Below are positions 53,408 to 62,062 of a stretch of 64,000 nucleotides of DNA, in pieces. The DNA comes from a bacterium (GTDB lineage: Bacteria > SZUA-79 > Acidulodesulfobacterales > Acidulodesulfobacteraceae), in NCBI GenBank assembly GCA_021789605.1, contig JAJYJI010000002.1, positions 1-64,000 on the forward strand, read 5' to 3'. The position numbers and the translations under genes were made by a program. Positions within the stretch are counted from its first letter, which is position 1. The number at the start of each line of letters is the position of its first letter. Below the pieces are notes generated by a model. That model saw only the letters and a program-made list of their open reading frames with translations. It had not been told where the DNA came from and made no database searches.

Positions 53408-54400
53408 TTAATTAAAAGACAGCATCTGCGTCAGTTCGTCCGCTCCTACTGCGTAAGTGCCCAGTTGCGATACGGCAATGCTTGCCGCCGCGTTAGCTAT
53501 ATAGCAGGCGTCTGAAATGCTTGCCCCAACGCTTCTTGCTACGGTAAGGGTAGAAATAACGGTGTCTCCGGCTCCTGTAACGTCGTAAACTTCTTTTGCC
53601 CTTGCCGGCAAATGCAAAGGCTTATCTCCGCCAAAAAGCGACATTCCGGCTTCGCCCCGCGTTACCAGCAGGTAATCCGGCTTTACTCTTTTCATTATTA
53701 CCCTGCCGGCTTTTTCCAAAGTCTTTTCGTCGTGAATTCTTATTCCTGAACCGCCCGAAGTTTCATTAATATTTGGCGTCAGGATAGAAACATTTTTATA
53801 AAATTTAAAATTCTCTACTTTAGGGTCGAGCGCGACGAATTTGTTCTTTTCCCTTAAAAAACTTACCACGGAAGAAAAAAATTTTCTTTCTATCAGACCT
53901 TTGCCATAGTCGGAAATTATAACGGCGTCAATATCGCCTTCTATTTTTCTAATCCCTTCCATAATCCTGCCGTAAACCTTTTCGGTAAATTTTCCGTTAT
54001 CTTCCCTGTCGAACCTGACTATCTGCTGATTGTGGGCTATAACCCTGGTTTTAATTATAGTTTGAAAATTTTTTAAAGTCAAAATAAGCGAGGAATCTAC
54101 CCTGCCCCTGCTTTCTTCGCCGTATTTATCAACCAGCCGCTTTAATATTTCCCCGTTGTAATCGTCTCCCACTACGCCCGCCACGTAAACTTTGGCGCCT
54201 AGTTTAACCGCGTTGCTTACCACGTTTGCCGCTCCGCCGGGCATCAGTTTTTCCGACTTTACGTTAACGACCGGAACGGGGGCTTCGGGGGATATCCTGT
54301 TTACCGTTCCGTAAACGAAATGGTCAACCATAATATCGCCGACGACAAGTATTCTCGCCCTGTCAAATTTTTTTATTATATCGATGATATTCTTAGGCAT
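53408..54400 (-). CDS. rfaE1: D-glycero-beta-D-manno-heptose-7-phosphate kinase (HldE N-domain/RfaE1)
   Basis: This PfkB-family sugar kinase makes heptose-1,7-bisphosphate on the way to ADP-heptose for the LPS inner core. The segments GDIMVDHFVYGTVNRISPEAPVP (shown only in part as the family start) and the catalytic DVTGAGDTV are diagnostic. At 330 residues it has only the kinase domain; the nucleotidyltransferase half must be encoded elsewhere. It overlaps the upstream GT4 gene by 8 bp. Confidence 0.93.
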   Translation of the reverse strand: MPKNIIDIIKKFDRARILVVGDIMVDHFVYGTVNRISPEAPVPVVNVKSEKLMPGGAANVVSNAVKLGAKVYVAGVVGDDYNGEILKRLVDKYGEESRGRVDSSLILTLKNFQTIIKTRVIAHNQQIVRFDREDNGKFTEKVYGRIMEGIRKIEGDIDAVIISDYGKGLIERKFFSSVVSFLREKNKFVALDPKVENFKFYKNVSILTPNINETSGGSGIRIHDEKTLEKAGRVIMKRVKPDYLLVTRGEAGMSLFGGDKPLHLPARAKEVYDVTGAGDTVISTLTVARSVGASISDACYIANAAASIAVSQLGTYAVGADELTQMLSFN

Positions 54401-55496
54401 ATCTTGAAAATAAATCCAGCGTTTTATCGGCGCAATCGCTTATATTAAATTTTTCCACAATAGTTTTTCTGGCTTCCTTGGCTATTTCCTTTACGTCGTC
54501 TTTGTTATTATACACGAAAACCAACTTTTGATAAATAGCGTTTATATCTCCTTTCTTCGTTACAAAACCGTTTTTGCCGTCGATGACGACTTCGGGCATG
54601 CCTCCGGCGTCGGAAGTTATCACGATATTTTCCATTGCCATAGATTCCAGCAGAGCAAGAGGAAGACCTTCCTTTAAAGACGGAAAAACTACCGCGTCTA
54701 ATTCATTAAGGAAAGAAACAAGATTGCCGCCGACGAATCCAAGAAAATAAGTTGAATTATAAATAGACAAATCGTTAGCTTTTTTAATAAGCCCGTCTTT
54801 TAAAACTCCGGTTCCCGCAATGAAAAACTTAGCTTCTGGTATTTCCGCAAGAACTGATTTTGCCGCGTCCAAAAATAAATCGACCCCTTTTTCGCGCGAA
54901 AGCCTTGCGATTATTCCAACGTTGAAAGATTTGCCGCCGCCGGTTTCATCAGAACCCGCTGCTGAACGGTCTATTTTTTTAGAAAGTCCTTCCGCTTCGG
55001 GGTTGAATTTTTGCGTATCTATTCCGTTGTAAATAACGGAGAGCTTTCCACCGTCCATTCCTTGCGAAATAAGATTTTCCCTGACTGCGTTAGACACGCA
55101 TATTACGTAATCCGCGTATTTATACTGCGATTTCCTGTTAAGCCCGTGCGCCGTCGAAACCGATTTTATTCCGGCAATCTTCGCCGCCAATGCCCCGATA
55201 AAATTTGCCTTGGACAAATGGGTATGAATTATATCGAATTTATTTTTTTTTATAAAATACGCTATTCTTAATATCGTAAGCGGGTTATATTTAAAGCCCG
55301 CGGTTATTATTTTAAAAGGTAGTCCGCTTTTATTCAAAAATTGGGAAATTGATAAAACGGAATTTTTACCGTTTTCGGTCATAGAGGACAATATATAAAC
55401 CTCGTGCCCTCTTTCCACGAACTTTTTAGACAGGTTGGCTATATAGTTTTCAGCGCCGCCTATGTTTGACGGCGTTATAAATTCTAAAATCTTCAT
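54393..55496 (-). CDS. Glycosyltransferase family 4 (GT-B fold)
   Basis: The N-terminal ITPSNIGGAENYIANLS acceptor loop and the C-terminal donor-site motif FPSLKEGLPLALLESMA with the E-x7-E pattern are typical of GT4 retaining transferases. The 367 residues are normal apart from a short Ser/Gly-rich insertion near the domain junction (RSAAGSDETGGGKS). It most likely adds a sugar to the LPS core or O-chain, judging by its neighbours; the sugar is unknown. Confidence 0.85.
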   Translation of the reverse strand: MKILEFITPSNIGGAENYIANLSKKFVERGHEVYILSSMTENGKNSVLSISQFLNKSGLPFKIITAGFKYNPLTILRIAYFIKKNKFDIIHTHLSKANFIGALAAKIAGIKSVSTAHGLNRKSQYKYADYVICVSNAVRENLISQGMDGGKLSVIYNGIDTQKFNPEAEGLSKKIDRSAAGSDETGGGKSFNVGIIARLSREKGVDLFLDAAKSVLAEIPEAKFFIAGTGVLKDGLIKKANDLSIYNSTYFLGFVGGNLVSFLNELDAVVFPSLKEGLPLALLESMAMENIVITSDAGGMPEVVIDGKNGFVTKKGDINAIYQKLVFVYNNKDDVKEIAKEARKTIVEKFNISDCADKTLDLFSRYA

Positions 55497-55499
55497 TTA

Positions 55500-56441
55500 T
55501 TATTTATTTTTTATTTTTTTTACCGCGTTAGACGTTTCGTTTATCAAATCTTTTACCAGCCTGTATATCAGCATTTTAAAAAACTGCGCCGCCCCTTTTT
55601 TTTCTTTCATAAAAGTCTTAAAATCGTCTATATTCCAGTCTTGCGCCGATGCAAGCCCCCTGAAAGGCGCGGGGTGAAAATCAAGATTTTTTTTATCTAT
55701 CCTTTCGAGCCAGCTGAAATCGGAATATATATATTTATCTATTCTGGGGTCGTAATTAGAAACCCAGTTTCTCAGCCTGTTTATTATCCTAAAATTATAA
55801 AGCCTTTCCATTTCCTTGTCTTTTTTATACATATCCGCCGGATTTTTTGCCCTGCCGTAATGAAACATACTGGCGTTTAGCGGCACCGCGTTTTTGTTTT
55901 CCATATTTATCTTAACGCCGTTTATATCTTTAAAACCCATGGCGTCCCCCCATGAAAAAACCGTCCCGTCGTTTCTAATTACTCTTACCTCTTTATCGTA
56001 AAAAAATTTCTTTTCGGATTTCTTAGCGTATGAAAAATAGCCTCCGAAAAAATGGATATAATCGAAAACAAATCCTTTTACGTCCTTGTTGCCAAGATTT
56101 TCCTCCAGAACGCTTAAAATTTTTTCATAATCTTTTTCGTGTATCCCTTCGTCGCACTGGACGTAAAGCCCGTAATCGCCGGTTATGTTTTTTATGGCTA
56201 TGTTGGTCTTTTCGGACATGATACTGCCGCTTTTTTTAGTAATATTCCAATCAGAATAAATTAATTTAATTTTTGTGTTTTCATCTCTTAGCTTTTCGAG
56301 CTCTTTTTTCGTATCGTCCGCGCTTTCGCATACGACGACTATGAATTCGTCCACCAAAGGAAGAGCCGACATAATGGATTCCTTAAAGGGATATCCCATT
56401 AAAATGCCGTTTCTGACAAATGTAAAACCCGAAATTTTCAT
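55500..56441 (-). CDS. Glycosyltransferase family 2-like protein
   Basis: The start ISGFTFVRNGILMGYPFKES followed by DEFIVVVCESADDT and YGLYVQCDEGIHEKDY is typical of a GT-A glycosyltransferase. The acidic motif is the less usual QCDEG instead of D-x-D. The 313 residues lack membrane helices. It overlaps the GT9 gene by 4 bp and precedes the GT4 gene by 3 bp, so it probably acts on the LPS core. Confidence 0.75.
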   Translation of the reverse strand: MKISGFTFVRNGILMGYPFKESIMSALPLVDEFIVVVCESADDTKKELEKLRDENTKIKLIYSDWNITKKSGSIMSEKTNIAIKNITGDYGLYVQCDEGIHEKDYEKILSVLEENLGNKDVKGFVFDYIHFFGGYFSYAKKSEKKFFYDKEVRVIRNDGTVFSWGDAMGFKDINGVKINMENKNAVPLNASMFHYGRAKNPADMYKKDKEMERLYNFRIINRLRNWVSNYDPRIDKYIYSDFSWLERIDKKNLDFHPAPFRGLASAQDWNIDDFKTFMKEKKGAAQFFKMLIYRLVKDLINETSNAVKKIKNK

Positions 56442-57538
56442 TTTGAATTTAATAAAAAGTTAAATCCGGTTATTAAGTCTTCGAGCGTGATATTTCCCAT
56501 ACAGTCTGAATAACCGTTTATTTTGAAGCCTTCCTTAATACAGTCCTTATAAAAACAGTGATAACAGTTTGTTTTTTTGTCTATTATATAAATATTGTCC
56601 GCAGCGGGAGCGCAAACAGCCGGGTCGGTTGAGCCGAAAAGGGCTATTACGGGAGTCTTTACGGCCGACGATAAGTGCATGGTTCCGTTATCCACGCTAA
56701 CTACCATAAACGATTTTTTAATCAGCCCTCCGAGCGTTCCAATATCCGTCAAACCCGTTAAATCGGCATTTAAACGTTTGTCGCCTATCCTGCCGTAAAT
56801 TTCTTTGGAAACCTGCCTGTCGTTCCTGCTTCCGGTAATAACGGTATAGAAGCCGTTTTTATTCAAATAGTCCGCAAAAATAGAAAACAGTTGAGGATCG
56901 GCTTCTTTTGATTTTCTTGTAGAGCCGGGGGACAGCAAAACAAATTTGAGATTTTTAGCGTCTATGTTTGTCCCATAGCCGTTAAAGGAATTTTCTAAAA
57001 AATTTTCCGCATTTTTAATATCTGCTTCCTCGACGTTATAAACGCAACTCCTGTCGAAGTATCTTTCGCCGCCGTTTATATAAAACGGTTCGATAAACTT
57101 TAAAGATTTATCTACATTGTTTAAATTTTTATCGAAAATTATGCGGTCGTGCAAAAAAAAATCGTTTAAAGCCTTCCCCTGCCCCACCTGTCTTTTGGCA
57201 AGCAAAAAACCCAAAACAGAAAATTTAAAGGAAGTTAAAAAATTAACGCAGGCGTAAAATTTATGCCCGTTATTTTTTTTTATGCCGTTAAGCGTCGCGA
57301 ATAACTTTAAAATACCGACAATTCCGCGGACGCCGTTAATTTTTTCCGTTTCGACTATATTGCATATGTCGGGATTTTTCCTTAATACGTACGACGAGTT
57401 CTTAGATACGACAGCCGTAATCCTGCTTTCCGGAAACTTTAGCTTTAAAGCCCTTATTGCTGGAGTAAGGGTTAAGACGTCGCCTATGTAATTATGCCCG
57501 AATATCAGGAAGTCTTTTACATTGCTTGAATTTTTCAT
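56438..57538 (-). CDS. GT9-family heptosyltransferase-like protein (1)
   Basis: GT9 enzymes transfer heptose from ADP-heptose to the LPS core. The N-terminal FGHNYIGDVLTLTPAIRALK, the LLSPGSTRKSKE region and the donor-site block VSVDNGTMHLSSAVKTPVIALFGSTDP fit the WaaF/WaaC group. The last 50 residues carry several Cys (NCYHCFYKDC), a pattern shared with its neighbour. It starts 2 bp after the second GT9 gene. Which heptose it adds is unknown. Confidence 0.85.
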   Translation of the reverse strand: MKNSSNVKDFLIFGHNYIGDVLTLTPAIRALKLKFPESRITAVVSKNSSYVLRKNPDICNIVETEKINGVRGIVGILKLFATLNGIKKNNGHKFYACVNFLTSFKFSVLGFLLAKRQVGQGKALNDFFLHDRIIFDKNLNNVDKSLKFIEPFYINGGERYFDRSCVYNVEEADIKNAENFLENSFNGYGTNIDAKNLKFVLLSPGSTRKSKEADPQLFSIFADYLNKNGFYTVITGSRNDRQVSKEIYGRIGDKRLNADLTGLTDIGTLGGLIKKSFMVVSVDNGTMHLSSAVKTPVIALFGSTDPAVCAPAADNIYIIDKKTNCYHCFYKDCIKEGFKINGYSDCMGNITLEDLITGFNFLLNSK

Positions 57539-57540
57539 AT

Positions 57541-58617
57541 TTAAAATCGGGCTGCTTTATTTTTTATTTCCAAATCATGCTTTATTACTTTAAAAACGGC
57601 ATCGGGAGTAATTCTTTTCATGCACAAAACGCACTCTTTCAGGTTGTTTTTTTCTATTTTATTAAGCGGGCACTCCTTCTTAAAACACGGGATACATATC
57701 AGGCTGTCCCTTAATACGGCATGATTTTTTCCAGCCGGACCTGTAAGTTTGGGGTCTGTAGGTCCGAACAGGGCAATGGTTTTCAGGTCGTCTATAACGG
57801 AGGATATGTGCATAAGCCCCGAGTCCGGAGTTATAAAATAGTCCATTTTAGCAAGCAGTTCTTTTGCCTGCTTAAGAGTCGTTTTTCCAGACGCGTCCGC
57901 GATGTTGGCAATATTGCCGCCCAAAGCATTCGTTATCTCTTCGGACAGGTATTCCTCTCCTTTGCCTCCGAATATTACTATTTTAGCGTTAAAAGAATTT
58001 ATCAGTTTTTTGGAAAGTTCTATAAAATACTTGACGGGCCATCTTTTTGTTTTCCATGCTCCGGTAGGATTTATCCCGACAATTATATCTTTTTCCCCTG
58101 ATTTCGCAAAATTTTTCTCCAAAAAATTTGAGGCGAATTTTTTATCTTCTTCAGAAGTAATTAAGGCGGGTTTTGGTTCTTCTATTTTTTTGCCGCCGCT
58201 TTTTTCGGCAAGAAAAAGATAAAAATTAACGGCGTGCTCGGGCGGTCTTCCTTTTCTTGCGATTTTTCTGTTGCTCAAAAAACCCAGGTCGGCGTATTCC
58301 TCGACATATCTGTGACGCGCCCCGCTTAAAAACGAAAAAATAGAAGTCCTGTCCACTCCCTGTAAATCTATGGATAAATCGTAACGCCTGCTTCTTAATT
58401 TTCTGATTAACGATAAATAGTCTTTAATTTTAAATTTTTTTTTATCTATAATTATAACCTCGTCGATATGCGGATTTAAAAGTGCGATATCTTCGGCTTT
58501 GTCTTCCACTAGCCACGTTATAAAGCTGTCCGGATATCCTTTCCTAATCGATTCTATAGCCGGCGTGGCAAGCAGGCAGTCGCCTATCGAGCTTAATTTT
58601 ATGATTAAAATATTCAT
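57541..58617 (-). CDS. GT9-family heptosyltransferase-like protein (2)
   Basis: The protein starts MNILIIKLSSIGDCLLATPA, the hallmark of WaaC/WaaF/WaaQ. It contains GINPTGAWKTKRWP and the donor motif TPDSGLMHISSVIDDLKTIALFG (quoted as the site only). The ATG at 58617 is chosen: it is 2 bp after the deacetylase stop and begins the conserved sequence. The frame runs on to a TTG at 58644, which would overlap the upstream gene. The pair of GT9 genes likely arose by duplication. Confidence 0.87.
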   Translation of the reverse strand: MNILIIKLSSIGDCLLATPAIESIRKGYPDSFITWLVEDKAEDIALLNPHIDEVIIIDKKKFKIKDYLSLIRKLRSRRYDLSIDLQGVDRTSIFSFLSGARHRYVEEYADLGFLSNRKIARKGRPPEHAVNFYLFLAEKSGGKKIEEPKPALITSEEDKKFASNFLEKNFAKSGEKDIIVGINPTGAWKTKRWPVKYFIELSKKLINSFNAKIVIFGGKGEEYLSEEITNALGGNIANIADASGKTTLKQAKELLAKMDYFITPDSGLMHISSVIDDLKTIALFGPTDPKLTGPAGKNHAVLRDSLICIPCFKKECPLNKIEKNNLKECVLCMKRITPDAVFKVIKHDLEIKNKAARF

Positions 58618-58619
58618 TT

Positions 58620-59420
58620 TTAATAAAAAAGTCCGACTTTCCAAATTTTTCTTTTGAATTTAAAAAAATCCGTATTGTGTCTTATTGCCACCCTTCTTAA
58701 CGCAAAAAAATCGGCTCCTTTTTTTACTATGCCGGTTTTAGTAACGCAGGCGCCGTAAAAACCTGCTTTTTCGGCTAGCTTTTCAGTTGCCGCGTCATAA
58801 TCCCCGTAAGGATAGGCAAAAAAATTTACGCTCCCGCCAAGCAAATCCTCAAGGCTTTTTTTGGAAAGCGAAATCTCCTTAAAGGCTTCTTCCGGCGCAA
58901 TTTCGGTAAGACGAGGGTGCGTCAGGGTATGCGCGCCTATTTCTATGCCGTATTCGGACATTTCTTTAAGGTCTTGCAGGCTTAACATTTCGTCGCTATT
59001 TTCCCCGTTTTTTACGTCCCATTCGTTAATTCCGCCTACAAGCCCTGAAACCATGAAAACCGTAGCCTTGACGCCGTTTTCCCGCATAATTTTAAATCCG
59101 CCCGTATAAACCGACTTTGAACCGTCGTCGAATGTAATAGATACGTATTTCCCGCTTTCATTGATTAACCCATGCGCCGCGTCAGGCGCGGCAGCGGCGG
59201 CTGAATCGCCAGCCTTGTCTTTATTGTTATAATTATAATAGTAATCGTAAAGCGTTTTTAAATCGGACAGCGTTAAAAAAGAATAACCGGAATTTTTTAA
59301 ATATTTAATCTGCCTGTCGAAGTCGTCCTCCGCAACATAAAGACCCGGAAATTTAGCGTTATTAGGATATTTTCCTATTTTATGGTATAAAAGAATCGTG
59401 AATTTAGGATTTTTAGCCAT
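58620..59420 (-). CDS. Polysaccharide deacetylase (NodB/CE4 family)
   Basis: CE4 enzymes remove N- or O-acetyl groups from polysaccharides. The metal-site Asp-Asp is in VSITFDDGSK, the two histidines in GAHTLTHPRL, and FFAYPYGDY is the third CE4 motif. No signal peptide is seen, so it may act on lipid-linked sugars in the cytoplasm or be exported otherwise. A low-complexity Ala/Asp/Asn-rich stretch (about residues 63-90) interrupts the region before the first motif. It is the first gene of the LPS-to-spoT operon. Confidence 0.88.
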   Translation of the reverse strand: MAKNPKFTILLYHKIGKYPNNAKFPGLYVAEDDFDRQIKYLKNSGYSFLTLSDLKTLYDYYYNYNNKDKAGDSAAAAAPDAAHGLINESGKYVSITFDDGSKSVYTGGFKIMRENGVKATVFMVSGLVGGINEWDVKNGENSDEMLSLQDLKEMSEYGIEIGAHTLTHPRLTEIAPEEAFKEISLSKKSLEDLLGGSVNFFAYPYGDYDAATEKLAEKAGFYGACVTKTGIVKKGADFFALRRVAIRHNTDFFKFKRKIWKVGLFY

Positions 59421-59510
59421 ATTAAATATATATTATACTATAAATATAAATTTTTTAAATTGTATATTGATTAAAAACATTATAATATATTTATAAGGAA
59501 TAAAAAATAT

Positions 59511-60242
59511 ATGACTAACTCCAAAACGTCTTTATCTATTATCATCCCTGCTTATAACGAGGAAAAAAGAATCAGGCAGACGATAATCTCTTTAAGGTCT
59601 TACCTGAAATCAAAAAAATATACTTACGAAATTATAGCCGTGGACGACGGAAGCACGGACGGAACCATTAATGTCCTGAAAGATATTCTTTCCGCCGATT
59701 TAAGAATCATAACCATTACAAAAAGCGGTAAGGGTACGGCTGTAAAGGAAGGTATGCTTTCGGCAAACAACGATTACGAATACGCTTTCTTTATGGATGC
59801 GGACTTATCAACTGGTGTAGAGGAAATAGAATCGTTTATAAATATTTTTAAAAGCGAACCTGAAACCGAAGTTATAATAGGCTCTCGCTATCTGCCGGAA
59901 GGGGCGGTCATCGTGCAGCCTCCTTTCAGGAATCTTGTAGGCAAAACTTTCAGCCTTATAAAATCTAAACTCCTGGGTATCAATTTCTATGATTCCCAGT
60001 GCGGATTTAAAGCGTTTAGAATGAAAACCGCAAAAAAGATTTTTGCTAAATCCGAAATCAAAGGCTTTTCGTTCGACGTCGAAGTGCTTTATATCGCGCT
60101 TTTAAACGGCATTAAAATAAATGAATCCAGCGTTGACTGGAAACATCAGCCCGGCGGACACGTCAACATAATAGCCGACTCCGTGCCTATGCTGATAGAG
60201 CTTATAGAAATATTTTTAAACAAAAATAAATATATTAGTTAA
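59511..60242 (+). CDS. GT2 glycosyltransferase, Alg5/dolichyl-phosphate glucosyltransferase-like
   Basis: The enzyme likely transfers a sugar from a nucleotide to a polyprenyl phosphate on the membrane face. SIIIPAYNEEKRI, VDDGSTDGT, the MDADLST metal motif, the GSRYLPEG block and the QCGFKAFR motif match the Alg5/DPM1-type GT-A family. The 243 residues have no long membrane tail. An AAGGA ribosome binding site lies 9 nt before the ATG. It overlaps the glycosylase gene by 1 bp. Confidence 0.87.
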   Translation: MTNSKTSLSIIIPAYNEEKRIRQTIISLRSYLKSKKYTYEIIAVDDGSTDGTINVLKDILSADLRIITITKSGKGTAVKEGMLSANNDYEYAFFMDADLSTGVEEIESFINIFKSEPETEVIIGSRYLPEGAVIVQPPFRNLVGKTFSLIKSKLLGINFYDSQCGFKAFRMKTAKKIFAKSEIKGFSFDVEVLYIALLNGIKINESSVDWKHQPGGHVNIIADSVPMLIELIEIFLNKNKYIS

Positions 60243-60958
60243 TGGTTTTTAAAAAATTAGAAAAATCTTTTTACGTTAGGGAAGATACCGCAAAAATAGC
60301 CAAGGAACTTCTTGGAAAATACCTGATAACGTATATAGGCAAAGAAGGACTGACTGGCGGCAAAATAGTCGAAACGGAAGCATACCTCGGTGCGACAGAC
60401 AAAGCGTCTCACGGATATATGAACCGGAAAACCGAAAGAAATAAAAATTTATACAAAAGCGGCGGAAATGCCTACGTATATTTTATTTACGGAATGTACT
60501 ATCTTTTTAACGTCGTAACCGGAAAGGAAAATACTGCGGACGCCGTGCTTATAAGGGCAATAGAACCAGAAATAGGCTTGGACGCGATGTTTGAAAGAAG
60601 GAATAAAAACCTGAAATTAAAATCCGATAAAAACAGGCTTGCCTCGGGACCCGGACTTTTAACGATAGCGCTGGGCATAGATTTAAGGCATAACGGAATT
60701 CCGGTATGCGAAAACAGGGCTGGCGGCGAACGGAACTCGGACAAAAACGGCAACGAATACGGAAATAAATACGGAAATGAAAGCTTAAAAGACGCGAAAA
60801 AAAATGAAACGCTGGAAATCTGGCTTGAAGACAGGAATGTAAATCCCGGCGAAAAAGATATTGTTGAAACCGCAAGGATAGGCGTAGGCTATGCAGGGGA
60901 ACACGCCTTACTGCCGCTGCGGTTTAAGATTAAAGACAGTAAATGGGTCAGCAGATAA
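60242..60958 (+). CDS. 3-methyladenine DNA glycosylase (AAG/Mpg family)
   Basis: AAG enzymes remove alkylated purines from DNA. The catalytic motif VETEAYLG, the segment NAYVYFIYGMYYLFNVV and ASGPGLLTIALGI are diagnostic. At about residues 157-189 there is a hydrophilic insertion with imperfect 12-bp tandem repeats (NEYG, NKYG, NESL). The start overlaps the previous stop by 1 bp (TAATG), so its translation is coupled to the glycosyltransferase gene, an odd functional pairing. Confidence 0.92.
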   Translation: MVFKKLEKSFYVREDTAKIAKELLGKYLITYIGKEGLTGGKIVETEAYLGATDKASHGYMNRKTERNKNLYKSGGNAYVYFIYGMYYLFNVVTGKENTADAVLIRAIEPEIGLDAMFERRNKNLKLKSDKNRLASGPGLLTIALGIDLRHNGIPVCENRAGGERNSDKNGNEYGNKYGNESLKDAKKNETLEIWLEDRNVNPGEKDIVETARIGVGYAGEHALLPLRFKIKDSKWVSR

Positions 60959-61013
60959 TAATCATATATTTAGGCTTAGACTGCGGCGGCAGAAAAATAA
61001 AAATCCATTAACG

Positions 61014-61070
61014 TTATTTCTTTTTTGTCGACGGTTTTTTTGTTTCTTTTTTAATCGGCTTATTTGCCAT
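61014..61070 (-). CDS. Tiny lysine-rich basic peptide (18 aa)
   Basis: The frame reads MANKPIKKETKKPSTKKK then TAA. A perfect GGAGGTGA ribosome binding site, overlapping the galE stop, lies 7 nt before the ATG. The spacing and strength are better than for most genes here. Half of the residues are Lys. No family is recognised; it could be a nucleic-acid-binding peptide or simply a translated tail. Confidence 0.5.
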   Translation of the reverse strand: MANKPIKKETKKPSTKKK

Positions 61071-61077
61071 TTCGTCT

Positions 61078-62013
61078 TCACCTCCGGTTTTTATTGAGTA
61101 GAAACCATTCGTATGTTTTTTTGATTCCCTCGCTAAAAGCCGTTTCAGGCTTAAAACCAAGCTCTTTTTCGATTTTCTCGTAACTTAAGCAGCTTGTTTT
61201 TTGCTCGCCTATTTTAGCGGGTCCATGAACCTCTTTATATTTATTATCGAAATTTTTATTGATTTCTTTAAATAAATCGTTCACGCTGATTTCTAAGGAA
61301 GTTCCTACGTTGTAAATTCCGGTTTTATCTGTGTTATCCAAAGCCAAAATATTCGCTTTTACCACGTCCGCCACATAGACGTAATCGCGGGTTTGCCCGC
61401 CGTCGCCGTTAATGACGGGCTGTTCGCCCTTAAGCATCCTGTTTAAAAATATCGCTACGACTCCGGCTTCGCCGTGAGGATTCTGCCTCGGTCCGTAAAC
61501 GTTCCCGTAGCGGAGGGAAATATATTTCAGCCCTAATATTTCGCTGTAGTAATTTAAAAATTTGTCCGCGGCAAGCTTCGCTATGCCGTAAGGGGATAAA
61601 GGCCATTCCGGGTGGTTTTCGGGGGTGGGTCTTAAGTCGGTGTCGCCGTATATGGCGCCGCCCGTGGAAGAAAAAATAAATTTTTTAATTTTAAACGCCG
61701 CCGAAAGCTTAATCAAGTTTAACGTTCCCATTATGTTGGTTTCGGCGTCGAACATTGGGTCGGAAACGGATTTCCTGACGTCTATCTGTGCCGCAAAATG
61801 ATAAACTATTTCGGGCTTTTCTTCCTCAAAAATTCTTTCTATATTTTTAAAATCGGTAATATCGGCTTTTATAAATTTTGCGTCGGGATTGATATTATAC
61901 TCGAAACCGGTCGAAAGGTTGTCGAGTATTATTACTTCGTTTCCCTTGGCGATAAGTACGTCTGCGGCTTGGCTGCCGATAAATCCGGCTCCTCCGGTAA
62001 TCAGTATTTTCAT
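61078..62013 (-). CDS. galE: UDP-glucose 4-epimerase-like NAD-dependent epimerase
   Basis: This extended short-chain dehydrogenase acts on nucleotide sugars. The NAD motif GGAGFIGSQ, SSTGGAIYGD, and Tyr 142 with Lys 146 (YGIAK) are present in 311 residues. The NHPEWPLSPYG and RQNPHGEAGVVAIF segments match the GalE-like group that makes UDP-galactose or UDP-uronic acids. The exact sugar is uncertain. It lies 49 bp after mtnA, with the repeat copy 2 in the gap. Confidence 0.88.
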   Translation of the reverse strand: MKILITGGAGFIGSQAADVLIAKGNEVIILDNLSTGFEYNINPDAKFIKADITDFKNIERIFEEEKPEIVYHFAAQIDVRKSVSDPMFDAETNIMGTLNLIKLSAAFKIKKFIFSSTGGAIYGDTDLRPTPENHPEWPLSPYGIAKLAADKFLNYYSEILGLKYISLRYGNVYGPRQNPHGEAGVVAIFLNRMLKGEQPVINGDGGQTRDYVYVADVVKANILALDNTDKTGIYNVGTSLEISVNDLFKEINKNFDNKYKEVHGPAKIGEQKTSCLSYEKIEKELGFKPETAFSEGIKKTYEWFLLNKNRR

Positions 62014-62031
62014 TTTATTTTATTTTTAAGG

Positions 62032-62059
62032 CGTCATTCCCGCGTAGGCGGGAATCCAG
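62032..62059. repeat. 28-bp dispersed palindromic repeat, copy 2
   Basis: Identical to 3871-3898 over all 28 bp. It begins 3 nt after the mtnA stop on the minus strand and ends 18 bp before the galE ATG. The stem ATTCCCGC / GCGGGAAT would form in RNA from this transcript. Confidence 0.85.
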
Positions 62060-62062
62060 AAT

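Noticed and set aside
60891-61097. 68-codon plus-strand frame after the glycosylase
   Set aside because: Overlaps the glycosylase end in another frame and is antisense to the better supported 18-codon ORF.
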